From: Candidatus Nitrosopumilus sp.
GTDB lineage: Archaea; Thermoproteota; Nitrososphaeria; Nitrososphaerales; Nitrosopumilaceae
Reading direction: 5' to 3'
DNA: 48,382 nt
Assembly (NCBI GenBank): GCA_018263505.1
Contig: JAANXA010000015.1
Location: 1 to 48,382, forward strand
Shown here: in pieces, positions 7,721-16,796 of the stretch
Numbering within the stretch: position 1 is the stretch's first letter
Layout: every line of letters starts with the position of its first letter
Translations under genes and position numbers: made by a program
Notes under the pieces: model-generated
Told to the model about the DNA's origin: nothing
Database searches by the model: none
The model's input: only the letters and a program-made list of their open reading frames with translations

Positions 7721-9177
7721 ACATCAAAATACAAATAAAATTCATGAGGATGTGGTCTTATTGCAATCTCACGTTGATCTCTTCTTTCTAATTCAATAAT
7801 TTTATCAATTACATCATTTGTATAAATTGGAAGAAGGAATTTTCTATCACTTTCTAATTCATCTAATGCCTCTCCTAAACTTTTTGGTAAAACACCAATT
7901 CCTTTTTTTTGTCTATCAGATTTCGTCATTTTAAAAATATCATCACGGACTTGATCTCCAGGATCCATCTTCTTTTTTACGCCATCCATACCAGCAGCTG
8001 TTACTGCAGCAAATACAAGATACGGATTTGATGAAGGATCAGGAGCTCTGAATTCCAATCTTTTTAGATGTGCATATTGTTTACCTGTAAGATGTTTTGG
8101 AACTCTTACAATAGCTGAACGATTTCCTGAACTCCATGCTATGTATGCTGGAGCCTCGTATCCTGGAACTAATCTATGATATGAATTAGTCGTAGGATTA
8201 CAAATTGCAGATAATGCTTTTGCATGATTGACAATTCCACCACAGAAATATCTACCAAGTTGACTTAGCTCAATCTCATCATCAGGATCATAAAATGCAT
8301 TTTCTTTTCCTTTCCACAAACTAACATTAACATGCATTCCAGAACCTGAATCCATAGCAATTGGTTTTGGCATCATAGTTGCTACTTTTCCATATTTTTG
8401 TGCAACATTTCTAATTACATACTTGTATGATTGTGCTGCATCAGCAGCATTTGTCATATGATCATATTTTATGTCAATTTCACACTGTCCTGCAGTTGCA
8501 ACTTCATGATGATGATTATCACATAAAATTCCAAAATTTTTATTTAAAATATTGACACATTCATTTCTGTATGGTGTTAAAGTATCGGCTGGCGTTGTAG
8601 GGTAATATCCTTCTTGTAATCCCATTGGATATCCATCACCTTCATTATTCCAAGGAGCTTCTTTTGATTCAATTGAATATGATTGTCCTTTGTATGGCGT
8701 TAAAACATCCCAATGTACTTTATCAAATACAAAGAATTCAACTTCAGGACCCCACGTACTAAAATCAAATCCTTGTGATTTAACAAATCTTTCAGCATTT
8801 TGAGAAATACCTCTTGGATCTCTTGATAACCTGCCCCTATTTTCTCCCCAATAGACATCGCAAAGAAGTCTTGCTGTTTTATTTTCAGTCATCCAAGGAA
8901 TTATTGCAAATGTATTTGGATCTGGTTTTAATAGTAAATCTGAATCATCAATACTTGTAAATCCAATAATAGACGAACCATCTAATTTTGGTAATCCATC
9001 ACGCATTTGTTCCGGTGTAAAAGTATCAGCTGAAATTGTAGTATGATGGAATTTACCAGTTAATCCTGTAAATTGAAGATCAATAAATTGAATTCCTTCA
9101 TGTTTAATTCGTGAGAAAACTTCGTCTGATGAATACGTAACTTGTATTGCTTTACCGTGACTTACTTTATATGGCAA
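7717..9177 (-). CDS. glnA: Glutamine synthetase, type I
   Basis: ATP-dependent synthesis of glutamine from glutamate and ammonium, the main ammonium-assimilation step. 486 residues. Visible: the TGLTGKFHH region near the N-terminus, GPEVEFFVF (metal ligands), the DNHHHEVATAGQCEID segment, MDSGSGMHVNVS, and NRSAIVRVP (substrate and ATP sites). The apparent start is TTG at 9175-9177, with TAA four codons upstream region blocking a longer form; a TATA-like GTATAAAAA lies only a few bases before it, so the true start deserves a check. No PII or other regulatory gene is adjacent; glnK lies 17 kb away. Confidence 0.96.
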   Translation of the reverse strand: MPYKVSHGKAIQVTYSSDEVFSRIKHEGIQFIDLQFTGLTGKFHHTTISADTFTPEQMRDGLPKLDGSSIIGFTSIDDSDLLLKPDPNTFAIIPWMTENKTARLLCDVYWGENRGRLSRDPRGISQNAERFVKSQGFDFSTWGPEVEFFVFDKVHWDVLTPYKGQSYSIESKEAPWNNEGDGYPMGLQEGYYPTTPADTLTPYRNECVNILNKNFGILCDNHHHEVATAGQCEIDIKYDHMTNAADAAQSYKYVIRNVAQKYGKVATMMPKPIAMDSGSGMHVNVSLWKGKENAFYDPDDEIELSQLGRYFCGGIVNHAKALSAICNPTTNSYHRLVPGYEAPAYIAWSSGNRSAIVRVPKHLTGKQYAHLKRLEFRAPDPSSNPYLVFAAVTAAGMDGVKKKMDPGDQVRDDIFKMTKSDRQKKGIGVLPKSLGEALDELESDRKFLLPIYTNDVIDKIIELERRDQREIAIRPHPHEFYLYFDV

Positions 9178-9232
9178 TTTTTATACTTCAATCAAACACA
9201 AATACATCCATCATTTAAGGATTAGGTAGGAA

Positions 9233-9790
9233 ATGTCAGAATCAATTCAAACCAATATCAACTCATTACATAATACAGTATTACAAGAAACTGAAGATGA
9301 TTCTCTTTTAGAAATTGATCAAAATTACTACAGAAATATTTCTGATTTTATAGGAAATTTAAGAAAACAAGAATTTGATGGTGTTGAAAATAAAATTAAA
9401 GATTCGATGATCGAAATGGCTACAGAATTAGCATCATTATTAATCAACATCAGATTAGATAAAATTTCTAAATTAGATGATATTGATATTGGGAACCTTT
9501 TAGATGAAGAAAAATTTATTTTAGATTCACAAGAAGATCAACAAGAAAGAAAAGAAATGATTCTTTCTGCAACAATTAACGGAAAATCAAAATTTTTAGA
9601 ATCTTTAGCACAAAATCATAAAACAAAGAAAATTGTTGTTAGATTTCTTAATGAAGTAGATGAAATTGTAGGTGCCGATTTAGAAAAGTATGGTCCATTC
9701 AAAACTGAAGATATTGCTACTATTCCATATGAAAATGCCCAAGCATTAATTGCTAAAAATATTGTTACAAAAGTTCGTTTTGAAGATTAA
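9233..9790 (+). CDS. GINS complex subunit, GINS51-like
   Basis: GINS joins MCM and RecJ/Cdc45 in the archaeal replicative helicase. 185 residues, with an acidic helical N-terminal region (A domain, about 25-125) and a small C-terminal B domain (about 147-185) reading GADLEKYGPFKTEDIATIP, then AQALI. The YGPF...D...IP...A..L pattern is the hallmark of the GINS51 (Sld5/Psf1-like) B domain, and A-then-B order fits GINS51 rather than GINS23. It is divergent from glnA, and a near-ribosome-site AGGTAGG precedes the ATG. Confidence 0.75.
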   Translation: MSESIQTNINSLHNTVLQETEDDSLLEIDQNYYRNISDFIGNLRKQEFDGVENKIKDSMIEMATELASLLINIRLDKISKLDDIDIGNLLDEEKFILDSQEDQQERKEMILSATINGKSKFLESLAQNHKTKKIVVRFLNEVDEIVGADLEKYGPFKTEDIATIPYENAQALIAKNIVTKVRFED

Positions 9791-9821
9791 GTAGAAATTA
9801 TACCTATTATTTACATAATCT

Positions 9822-10106
9822 ATGTCTCATACAGGTGTTGATGTTATCGATTTTTTATTTTATACAATTTATCCCGTAATTGGAATTTTTATTGTTGAAG
9901 CTATTAGTAGATTAGTTAAAGCTCCAAAATGGATCAAACTTTGGACTCAAGCTTTAGTTTCAATTGGATTTGGAATTTATTATTGGTTTATTTTACCTGC
10001 ACCACAAAATTTCCCATTAACTGCAATGGTAATGTTTGCTTTAGCAATTGCTTTGATTTATCAAGGAAGACGTGCAAAAATTTCTCCTGAAAAAAGTCCT
10101 TACTAA
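9822..10106 (+). CDS. Small three-helix membrane protein
   Basis: 94 residues. Hydrophobic segments at about 8-28, 39-59 and 64-82, and a positively charged tail (GRRAKISPEKSPY), suggesting the C-terminus is in the cytoplasm. No family recognised. It lies 31 bases after the GINS51 gene on the same strand and may be co-transcribed. Its TAA overlaps the TAG of the convergent zinc-finger gene (shared CTAA). Confidence 0.6.
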   Translation: MSHTGVDVIDFLFYTIYPVIGIFIVEAISRLVKAPKWIKLWTQALVSIGFGIYYWFILPAPQNFPLTAMVMFALAIALIYQGRRAKISPEKSPY

Positions 10107-10330
10107 TTTTTAAATTTACCAAAGATTTTTTTGAAGATACTTGTTTCATTTCTTCCTCCATCACGAATTACTTTCTTCTCTCCAAATCTTTTTGCTCTAA
10201 TCTGAGTTAATTTTACACATCTATGTTCTTCAGGCAATCTATGTTCAGCACAAAATGGATCTTTACAATAATTACAATGAAATGGCATATCTATTAGATC
10301 CCCACAATATGCACATTTTTCTAATTTCAT
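10103..10330 (-). CDS. AN1-type zinc finger protein
   Basis: 75 residues. The AN1 pattern is complete: CAYCGDLI, then FHCNYCKDPFCAEHRLPEEH and a final C, giving eight Cys/His ligands for two zinc ions (residues 6-38). The rest is a basic tail (RAKRFGEKK, FKKIFGKFKN). AN1 fingers occur in eukaryotic ubiquitin- and stress-linked proteins and as small stand-alone proteins in archaea; the archaeal role is not established. Confidence 0.85.
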   Translation of the reverse strand: MKLEKCAYCGDLIDMPFHCNYCKDPFCAEHRLPEEHRCVKLTQIRAKRFGEKKVIRDGGRNETSIFKKIFGKFKN

Positions 10331-10428
10331 AATTTATTTAGTTATTTTTTTATTTAATAAAGGTGATAATGTACAAATAATCTGATCATTCTAAACATTT
10401 TTACAATAATAAAATTTGATCCAATTAA

Positions 10429-11169
10429 ATGATTAATGATAAAGTTGCAATAATTACAGGAGCTAGTAGTGGAATTGGAGAAGCAACTGCGTTAACACTT
10501 GCAAAAGCTGGAGTTAAGGTTGCTATTGGTGCAAGAAGAGTAGATAGATTAGAAGAACTAGCAAAAAAAATTACTGCTAACGGTGGAGAAGTTTTCTTCA
10601 AAAAATTAGATGTAACAAAAAGAGATGAATGTGATAATTTTGCAAAATCAGTTTTAGAAAAATGGGGCTCAATAGATATTTTAGTAAATAATGCAGGTCT
10701 AATGCCATTAAGCTTCTTCAAAAATCTCAAAGTCGATGAATGGGATAAAATGATCGATGTAAACATTAAGGGTGTTTTGTATTGTACAGGATCAGTCATT
10801 AATCACATGAAAGAGAAAAAATCTGGTCACATAGTTAATTTGTCATCTGTGGCTGGTAGAATCGTTTTCCCTGCTGGTAGTGTTTATTGTGCAACAAAAC
10901 ATGCAGTAGCTGCATTTACTGAAGGATTAAGACAAGAATTTAGTGTCCGCTCAAATATTCGAGTTACAAGTATTGAACCTGGTGTTGTTGCAACAGAATT
11001 AAATGATACAATTACGGATGAATCTCTCCAAGGATTTGTAGAGAATGCAAAAAAGATGGAAGCATTACAAGCACAAGATATTGCAAATGCAATTCTATAT
11101 GCTGTAGATTCACCATCTCACGTAAATGTAAATGAGATTTTGATTAGACCTACCACACAAGAACGATAA
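10429..11169 (+). CDS. Short-chain dehydrogenase/reductase
   Basis: NAD(P)-dependent oxidoreductase of the classical SDR family. 246 residues. Cofactor motif TGASSGIG at 10-17, an Arg-rich stretch after strand 2 (GARRVDR, favouring NADP), NNAG at 87-90, catalytic Ser140, and YCATK giving Tyr153 and Lys157. PGVVATEL follows, as usual. The substrate cannot be read from sequence. The next gene begins one base after the stop, so the two form an operon. Confidence 0.9.
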   Translation: MINDKVAIITGASSGIGEATALTLAKAGVKVAIGARRVDRLEELAKKITANGGEVFFKKLDVTKRDECDNFAKSVLEKWGSIDILVNNAGLMPLSFFKNLKVDEWDKMIDVNIKGVLYCTGSVINHMKEKKSGHIVNLSSVAGRIVFPAGSVYCATKHAVAAFTEGLRQEFSVRSNIRVTSIEPGVVATELNDTITDESLQGFVENAKKMEALQAQDIANAILYAVDSPSHVNVNEILIRPTTQER

Positions 11170-11170
11170 A

Positions 11171-12319
11171 TTGACAAAAATTCCACATATTGTAATTTTA
11201 GGAGGAGGATTTGGTGGTCTTTCTGCAGCTAATGAAATTAGAAATTCATTAGATTCATCCAAAGTAAAAATCACAATAATAGATAAAAAAGACTGGTTTA
11301 TGGTTGGATTTGCTAAACTATGGATTATGAATGGAACACGAACTTTTGATAATTCTATTGGTTCATTAAATAAATTATCAAAAAAACAAATTGATTTTAT
11401 TAAAGATGAAATTATTGAAATCACTCCAGAAGATAATTCTGTTAAAACAAAATCTAAAACTATTTCATATGATTTTTTGATCATTTCAATGGGAGCTGTT
11501 TTGGCACCAGAAAAAATTTCAGGTCTAGTAGAAAATGGATTTAATTTGTATGATCATGATCAACTCCAGAAAATAAATGAAAAATTAAATAAAATTGAAT
11601 CAGGAAAAATTGCTATTGCAATTATGGGTATGCCTTACAAATGCCCCCCTGCACCATTTGAGGCTAGTTTACTAATAGATTCAATGCTTAGAAAAAGAGG
11701 AATTAGAAATTCTATACAAATTAATGTTTATAGTCCTGCACCAATTACATTACCAGCAGCAGGTCCTGAAATAAGTAAACAAATCAATGATCTGATAAAT
11801 TCGGAAAAAATTATTTTTCATAATTCTAAAAAAATCAAAAACGTAAAAACAAAAAAATTAATTTTTGAAAATGATGAAGCTGATTTTGATATTTTATTAG
11901 CAATTCCACCTCATATTGCACCTAAAGTAGTTTATGATTGTAAATTAGCAACTGAACCTGGATTTATAAAAATTGACAGAAATTGTAAGACACAACACAA
12001 AAATATTTTTGCAGTTGGCGATGTTACAAGTTTAGTTGTTGCCGATCCAGTGACAGTTCCAAAAGCAGGAATTTTTGCAGAAGGAGAAGGAATAACTGTT
12101 GCTAAAAATATTGTTTCAAAACTACAATCTAAAGAAAATATTATTTCATTTGATGGAAAAGGTGGATGTTTCTTAGAATCTGGTAGAGATACTGCATCAA
12201 TTATAGATGTAGACATGTTTACAGAACCAAAACCTTCTACACTTCTTACAGATTCTACCTCAGAAAATCTTTCTAAAAAACTAGATTTTGAGAAAGAGAG
12301 ATTAACAAAATGGCTATGA
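11171..12319 (+). CDS. FAD-dependent NAD(P)/quinone oxidoreductase, SQR-like
   Basis: 382 residues, TTG start one base after the SDR stop. N-terminal FAD-binding GGGFGG at 11-16, a second nucleotide-binding region after about 145, KCPPAPFEA around Cys158 and the closing AVGDVTSL at 281-288 that contacts FAD. The CPPAPFE motif is typical of the sulfide:quinone reductase and flavocytochrome c sulfide dehydrogenase group. The paired redox cysteines of true SQR are not evident (others at 257 and 272), so another donor is possible. No clear membrane helix; the C-terminus is charged. Confidence 0.8.
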   Translation: MTKIPHIVILGGGFGGLSAANEIRNSLDSSKVKITIIDKKDWFMVGFAKLWIMNGTRTFDNSIGSLNKLSKKQIDFIKDEIIEITPEDNSVKTKSKTISYDFLIISMGAVLAPEKISGLVENGFNLYDHDQLQKINEKLNKIESGKIAIAIMGMPYKCPPAPFEASLLIDSMLRKRGIRNSIQINVYSPAPITLPAAGPEISKQINDLINSEKIIFHNSKKIKNVKTKKLIFENDEADFDILLAIPPHIAPKVVYDCKLATEPGFIKIDRNCKTQHKNIFAVGDVTSLVVADPVTVPKAGIFAEGEGITVAKNIVSKLQSKENIISFDGKGGCFLESGRDTASIIDVDMFTEPKPSTLLTDSTSENLSKKLDFEKERLTKWL

Positions 12320-12532
12320 ATTTTTATTTTTCTCTCTTCCTAAATGTTCTAGAATAGCTTTTACTTCAACACCTAAATCTTGATCATTTTTTGATAGATT
12401 TAGTTTTTCTGTAATACTATTTTTAAAGTCTTCATCTTCCGTTTCTATACTTCTTCTTTGAATACAATCTGTATGATCTTTATCGGTAGCCGAAATCTTG
12501 TGACAAATTTTACAAATTTTCATTATATTCAT
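12314..12532 (-). CDS. Small protein with Cys/His zinc-binding pattern
   Basis: 72 residues. CKICHKISATDKDHTDC (residues 7-23) provides three Cys and His residues that could bind zinc; the rest is acidic and helical, ending VKAILEHLGREKNKNS. Family not recognised. Overlaps the convergent flavoprotein gene by six bases. Confidence 0.6.
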   Translation of the reverse strand: MNIMKICKICHKISATDKDHTDCIQRRSIETEDEDFKNSITEKLNLSKNDQDLGVEVKAILEHLGREKNKNS

Positions 12533-12548
12533 TTTTTAATACGACGAT

Positions 12549-12558
12549 TTAATAATTT
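12549..12558 (+). promoter_or_regulatory. TATA-like element of tRNA-Pro gene
   Basis: TTAATAATTT, centred about 27 bases before the first base of the tRNA, the standard spacing for archaeal stable-RNA promoters that start at or near the mature 5' end. Confidence 0.5.
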
Positions 12559-12579
12559 CAATTTATGCCTCTGAGACGA

Positions 12580-12653
12580 GGGATCGTCGTCTAGCTTGGT
12601 ATGATACTAGTCTGGGGGACTAGTGGTCGCAGGTTCAAATCCTGCCGGTCCCA
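12580..12653 (+). tRNA. tRNA-Pro (anticodon GGG)
   Basis: Acceptor stem GGGATCG pairs with CGGTCCC (one G-U). The T arm is GCAGG-TTCAAAT-CCTGC. The anticodon stem CTAGT/ACTAG closes the seven-base loop CTGGGGG, where U33 is followed by GGG. The D arm is AGCTTGGTAT with a weak stem (G-U, U-A, C-G, U-U). No intron. Discriminator A73 is followed by TTA, so CCA is not encoded and must be added; the CCA-adding enzyme gene is 0.8 kb downstream. Confidence 0.95.
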
Positions 12654-12723
12654 TTAAATTTAGTCAAAATTTTGAAATTATTTATAAATAATATAAAAAA
12701 TTCAATTCTAATTTTATTATAAA

Positions 12724-13485
12724 TTATAATTTCAAAATTTTTAATAACTGATCAAAATTTTGTTGTGTTCTTTTTTGTTTGTATTGTTTTAATGCAATAA
12801 TAATTTCTTTTTTAGATGGATTTTTGTAAATTTTTTGAACCTTTTTTGCAATACCTGATCCTATGAAAAATGCTTGAGTAATCGACGTCACATTTGATGG
12901 TTTTCGTTTTGTACTTGAACTTTCAAAATCAATTATCGTTGATTTTGAATTTCCTACGATCACATGTTTAGACATATTGCTCAATTCACCATGATCAAAA
13001 TCTAATTCATCTAATCTATAACAATCTTGAAGAATTTTTTTAATTGTAGATTTTAATTTTTTTGAACTTCCTACACCTTTTAACAAACTTATCCAATCAC
13101 TAATTTTTTCGCCTTTTAGATATTCCATTACAAGAAAATTTTTACTTACTGCAATCATTTTTGGCCCAACATTAACTGAATTAACCAATTTTAATAACAT
13201 TGATTCATTTCTCATATTTTTTCTTTGTGAATCAGTCCTTCTAATTTTTAATGCAACTTGTTTGTTGCCTTTTTTTGCAATAACAACTACTCCAACATAC
13301 CCTTTTCCCAAAATCTCTAATTTTCCAAGTTTGGTTGGACCTGTTAACAATATTGATTTTATACCTAATTTTTCTAATTCATTAATTCTTGATTTTATTT
13401 GACGGTTAGTAGCTTTTGGATATCCAAGAATTTGTGAATATGGTTCTTCAACAAATTTTTTAATTGAAATGAAGGATTGTGTCAT
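12724..13485 (-). CDS. Predicted Ser/Thr protein kinase (COG2112-like)
   Basis: 253 residues. A compact, divergent protein kinase fold: glycine loop GKGYVGVV at 60-67, ATP-binding Lys80 in VALKIRR, Glu94 in the C helix, a catalytic loop around DHGELSN (164-170) in place of HRDLKPEN, and DFE (186-188) in place of DFG. About 50 residues precede the kinase core and resemble a small helical cap. Short lobes place it among archaeal RIO/BUD32-like predicted kinases. It overlaps the end of the upstream cca gene by 26 bases, so the two are probably co-translated. Confidence 0.75.
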   Translation of the reverse strand: MTQSFISIKKFVEEPYSQILGYPKATNRQIKSRINELEKLGIKSILLTGPTKLGKLEILGKGYVGVVVIAKKGNKQVALKIRRTDSQRKNMRNESMLLKLVNSVNVGPKMIAVSKNFLVMEYLKGEKISDWISLLKGVGSSKKLKSTIKKILQDCYRLDELDFDHGELSNMSKHVIVGNSKSTIIDFESSSTKRKPSNVTSITQAFFIGSGIAKKVQKIYKNPSKKEIIIALKQYKQKRTQQNFDQLLKILKL

Positions 13486-14788
13486 CTGTTGAAATCAATT
13501 CGTTTGCTTCCTCTTTAATTGATTTACCCAAATTTTTACTACCAATTGAAACCTTAAACCCTTTTTTAAAATCATTTAGAAGACCTTTTGGTAAACCTGT
13601 TTTGTCTTTTTTTAAAAAATCTGTTAGAAATTGATCAACATCTGTATATTTTCTTTTTTCAAGCGATATTACCTTTCCATTGTTCCCAATCCACATTAAT
13701 TCAGAATTTTTAAGATTCTTAGAAATGAAACTTTTTGAACTGTTTTCTCTGAAAAATTCTGGTCCAGTTTTTAAGTATGTTTGAGAAATTTTTGTAGATT
13801 CTATAAAGAAAAACAAATATGCTTCTTTCTTTTGATCTGTAAATGATTTATTTCTTAAAACAGTAAATCCACCCAATTCTAATTGTGTTGTTAAAGATGC
13901 TGTAGCTCTTTTTATTTGCCCCCAAATAATATCTGGACTTCTAATTTTAAAATTAAATTTTACCACTAGTAGATTTCCCCAATATTTTTTTGAAATTTTG
14001 ATTTTTTTATTTTTGAAAAATGATATTTTGGGTTTTATTTTAAAGGCTCTAGAAATCAAAACAAACTTTCCAATATTTTCCTCAGAAATTGCAGCTGCTA
14101 AATTTCTATTACTGTCAATTGGATCTATAATAATTATTGATGTATCAAATTTTTTTGCGGTTTCACCTATAGTTTGTTTTTCTTTAATTTCAGAAATTGA
14201 TTTTATAAGATTTTCAAAAGTTTTAAAATTAAAAATTAAAACTTCTGAAATATATCCACTAAATCCTTGCTTTGCCATTTCTGCACCATAGATCTCATTT
14301 GCTTTTAGAAATCTCTTCAAAATTCTAATCTCATTTTTCATTTTTGATGTTAATGATTTTTTCATAAATTTTGTATGAAATGGAGATCTATCTGCTGCAC
14401 TTTTCCATTCTCCAAGCCTCACATCATAAAATGGCACAACATTGATCTTTGTTTCATTTATTTTTGCTTCAACATATGGATGTTCAGAATATCTTACATA
14501 TGGAGAATATTCTTTTAGTGATTCAAACCCAATTTGCTTTGAAATCTCCTCAAATTTTTTTTCTGATGTAGATTTTTTAAATTTGATAAATATGTCCACA
14601 TCTGCATCTTTTGATAACCATGTACCTTTTGCAAATGAACCCCCAAATTCCAAATCTATAACTTGAGAATATTTTTTGATCTCTTTTTCAACTAAATTAT
14701 ATGCTAATTTAGCTATTTTGTTTTTTGATTTTTCAATATTTTTTGAAGGAACAACTGTTTGAGAAATTTTTGAAATAATTTGTTTCAT
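13460..14788 (-). CDS. cca: CCA-adding enzyme (archaeal, class I)
   Basis: Adds or repairs the 3' CCA end of tRNAs without a template. 442 residues, usual for archaeal class I. Nucleotidyltransferase signature GGSFAKGTWL (49-58) followed by DADVDIF with the metal-binding aspartates at 61-65. Then the central and tail domains with RSPFHTKFM and an archaeal-type C-terminus. The middle gene of a minus-strand operon: overlaps thpR by four bases and the kinase by 26. Confidence 0.95.
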   Translation of the reverse strand: MKQIISKISQTVVPSKNIEKSKNKIAKLAYNLVEKEIKKYSQVIDLEFGGSFAKGTWLSKDADVDIFIKFKKSTSEKKFEEISKQIGFESLKEYSPYVRYSEHPYVEAKINETKINVVPFYDVRLGEWKSAADRSPFHTKFMKKSLTSKMKNEIRILKRFLKANEIYGAEMAKQGFSGYISEVLIFNFKTFENLIKSISEIKEKQTIGETAKKFDTSIIIIDPIDSNRNLAAAISEENIGKFVLISRAFKIKPKISFFKNKKIKISKKYWGNLLVVKFNFKIRSPDIIWGQIKRATASLTTQLELGGFTVLRNKSFTDQKKEAYLFFFIESTKISQTYLKTGPEFFRENSSKSFISKNLKNSELMWIGNNGKVISLEKRKYTDVDQFLTDFLKKDKTGLPKGLLNDFKKGFKVSIGSKNLGKSIKEEANELISTDDTILHFN

Positions 14789-15327
14789 TTTATAGCTTTT
14801 ACCTCTCCTAGATCTGAATATATTGGCCCTTTAGATGTTAATTCACTTTTTTTTAATTTTACACTAGTAACTTTTTGTATCCCAAAGCTTTTTTCCTTAA
14901 ACTCAGATAATTCTTTTGTTTTGTCTCCAATATTTTTTTTGATTCTAAATATTGTAATATGAGGTTTGAAAGATTTGTCTGAAAAAAATCCCAACGGTTC
15001 CAATAATTTTTGAATCTTTTGTGCTAATTCAATTAATAGATTCCCCCCCTTCATATCTGTCCCAATCCAAATTATTTTTGGAGATTTTTTGCTAGGAAAT
15101 GCACTTATTCCATTCAAATTTACATCGAAACTTGAAAATTCAATTGTTTGAAGAATGTTAATGATTTTTTGTGAAACTTGTTTTGAAATTTCACCTAAAA
15201 ATTGTAATGTAAAATGTAAATTTTTTGGTTCAATTGATTTTGCATCAAAATGATTCTCCTTTTGAAATTTTTCAATCGAATCAATTACGTTTTGATTTGA
15301 AATTTCAATAGCTACAAAGGATCGCAT
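14785..15327 (-). CDS. thpR: RNA 2',3'-cyclic phosphodiesterase (2H family)
   Basis: Opens 2',3'-cyclic phosphate ends of RNA, as in the LigT/ThpR family linked to tRNA half-molecules. 180 residues from the ATG at 15325-15327, beginning MRSFVAIEIS, the normal family start. Two catalytic H-x-T-x motifs: HFTL at 38-41 and HITI at 123-126. The frame stays open upstream to 15711, but that part is antisense to the UPF0200 gene and is not counted. The 70 bases to the divergent UPF0200 gene hold both promoters. First gene of thpR-cca-kinase. Confidence 0.92.
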   Translation of the reverse strand: MRSFVAIEISNQNVIDSIEKFQKENHFDAKSIEPKNLHFTLQFLGEISKQVSQKIINILQTIEFSSFDVNLNGISAFPSKKSPKIIWIGTDMKGGNLLIELAQKIQKLLEPLGFFSDKSFKPHITIFRIKKNIGDKTKELSEFKEKSFGIQKVTSVKLKKSELTSKGPIYSDLGEVKAIK

Positions 15328-15397
15328 TACAACTTTTTTTTGAAGTATCTTTATAATAATTTCCGGTAACTTCATAGACGGCCAATTTTTTAGATAT

Positions 15398-15946
15398 TTG
15401 TTGACAAAATTGATTGTGTGCCTGACAGGAATGCCTGGAGCAGGAAAGTCAACAATTGCTGAAGGATTGAAACCTAAAGGATATGATATTATCAATATGG
15501 GAAATGCTGTACGAAAAGAAGCAAAGAAAAGAAATTTAGAATCTACAAGATCAAATCTTGGAAAACTCATGTTAGAACTAAGAGAGAAAAATGGACCTGG
15601 AGCAATAGCTGAATTAATCAAATCAGAAATTGAATCTTCTCCATCAAATGTAATTTTGATAGATGGTGTAAGATCAAATGACGAAATACAAGTACTTAGA
15701 AAATTTGGCATTGTTAAATTATTAGCAATTCATGCATCAACTGATACTAGATTTGATTTTTTGCAAAAACGAGGTAGATCAGATGATCCTCAAACAAAAG
15801 AACATTTTGAAGAAAGAGATAACAGAGAATTAGGAGTTGGAATTAGCAATTCAATTGCATTATCTGATAATGCAATATCAAATATAGGTCTTACAAAAGA
15901 TGAATTGATAGAATCGGCATTTAAAATAATTCAAAGCTGGATATAA
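15398..15946 (+). CDS. UPF0200-family P-loop kinase-like protein
   Basis: 182 residues, TTG start (TTG at 15398 or 15401). P-loop GMPGAGKST at 11-19, then MGNAVRKEAKKR, REKNGPGAIA, IDGVRSNDE and KRGRSDDP. This series is characteristic of UPF0200, an archaeal relative of dephospho-CoA and adenylate kinases. The substrate is not established. Its stop overlaps the start of the UPF0201 gene by one base, a pairing common in archaea. Confidence 0.85.
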   Translation: MLTKLIVCLTGMPGAGKSTIAEGLKPKGYDIINMGNAVRKEAKKRNLESTRSNLGKLMLELREKNGPGAIAELIKSEIESSPSNVILIDGVRSNDEIQVLRKFGIVKLLAIHASTDTRFDFLQKRGRSDDPQTKEHFEERDNRELGVGISNSIALSDNAISNIGLTKDELIESAFKIIQSWI

Positions 15947-16344
15947 TGAAAATTCCAAATATTGATTGTAAAGTGGAAATAACTTGTATAGTTAATCCTT
16001 CAGAAGATATAGAAAAAATAAAAAAATCAATATCAAATATTTTACCAAATTCAAAAATAGAATTCAAAAATTTTTTAATCTATGCACAATCAAAAGATCT
16101 TTATTCTTTTGAAAAATTTTATGATGTTATTCGTTCTAAAAAATCTTATAAAACATATGCAAGAAATCTTGAAAATAATTTAAAAAATAATTCAACATGG
16201 TTTTATGTTAATAAACAAGCTGCATTTGTCGAACAAATAGCAATTTGTGAAGAAGCAGGAGAATCACCATTAGGACCACTCAAAGTTACTTTAACATCAT
16301 CGAATATTGATGAGATAATTGATTGGATTGTTTTTAATGATTAG
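15946..16344 (+). CDS. UPF0201-family protein
   Basis: 132 residues. Begins with a beta-alpha unit (VEITCIVNPSEDIEKIKKSI), then a helical pair with an ARNLENNLKNNSTWFYVNKQ segment, and ends with SPLGPLKVTL. The STWFYVNKQAAF and ESPLGP signatures mark UPF0201, whose fold resembles RNA-binding ribosomal protein L5 domains. Its start codon overlaps the UPF0200 stop, so the two are likely translated together; a shared RNA or nucleotide role is inference. Confidence 0.85.
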   Translation: MKIPNIDCKVEITCIVNPSEDIEKIKKSISNILPNSKIEFKNFLIYAQSKDLYSFEKFYDVIRSKKSYKTYARNLENNLKNNSTWFYVNKQAAFVEQIAICEEAGESPLGPLKVTLTSSNIDEIIDWIVFND

Positions 16345-16362
16345 AATTAGTTAAGAAAATCA

Positions 16363-16387
16363 ACTCTTTTTTGATTATTTTTTTTAG
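16363..16387 (+). terminator. T-rich terminator after UPF0201 gene
   Basis: CTCTTTTTTGATTATTTTTTTT: two oligo-T runs 20-40 bases past the stop, without a hairpin, as expected for archaeal termination. Confidence 0.4.
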
Positions 16388-16424
16388 TTTTGATTTAAAA
16401 TCTATTTTTTAAAATTATTATGAA

Positions 16425-16796
16425 ATGTTAATTAAATTAGGCATAATTGCAGGAATCATTGTTTTTGGAGGCATAATTTTCTCAGATGAAATAAAATCAT
16501 TTTTTCCTAATTCTTCAGGTGAAACATTTGATTTATTGAAGGATGATATTTCTGATTTAAGTTTAATTGCATCTGATTCTATAGAAAATAAAATTGATAG
16601 TTCTATAGACAAAATTGTAGACAAAACTAGTGATTCGATTAGTACAACAATATCTGATGAAATTAATACCGCAGGAAATAAAATCTCAAATGAAATTTCT
16701 GATGTAAAAGAATCTTCTCAACAAATTATTAAAGAAAAAATTTCTAATTTTAATTTAATCGAATCAATACAAAGTATTTTAACAATAAAAAATTAA
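16425..16796 (+). CDS. Membrane-anchored protein with long polar helix
   Basis: 123 residues. One N-terminal membrane helix or uncleaved signal (KLGIIAGIIVFGGIIF, about 4-20), followed by a tail rich in S, D, K and I with a repeating pattern of polar and hydrophobic residues (KIDSSIDKIVDKTSDSIS) that suggests an amphipathic helix or coiled coil. No family recognised. It ends in TTAA shared with the convergent sir2 gene. Confidence 0.55.
   Translation: MLIKLGIIAGIIVFGGIIFSDEIKSFFPNSSGETFDLLKDDISDLSLIASDSIENKIDSSIDKIVDKTSDSISTTISDEINTAGNKISNEISDVKESSQQIIKEKISNFNLIESIQSILTIKN

Noticed and set aside
10425-10799. 124-codon minus-strand frame
   Set aside because: Antisense to the SDR gene, which has full catalytic motifs.
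15328-15711. N-terminal extension of the thpR frame
   Set aside because: It is antisense to the UPF0200 gene, and the family start MRSFVAIEIS is at 15327.
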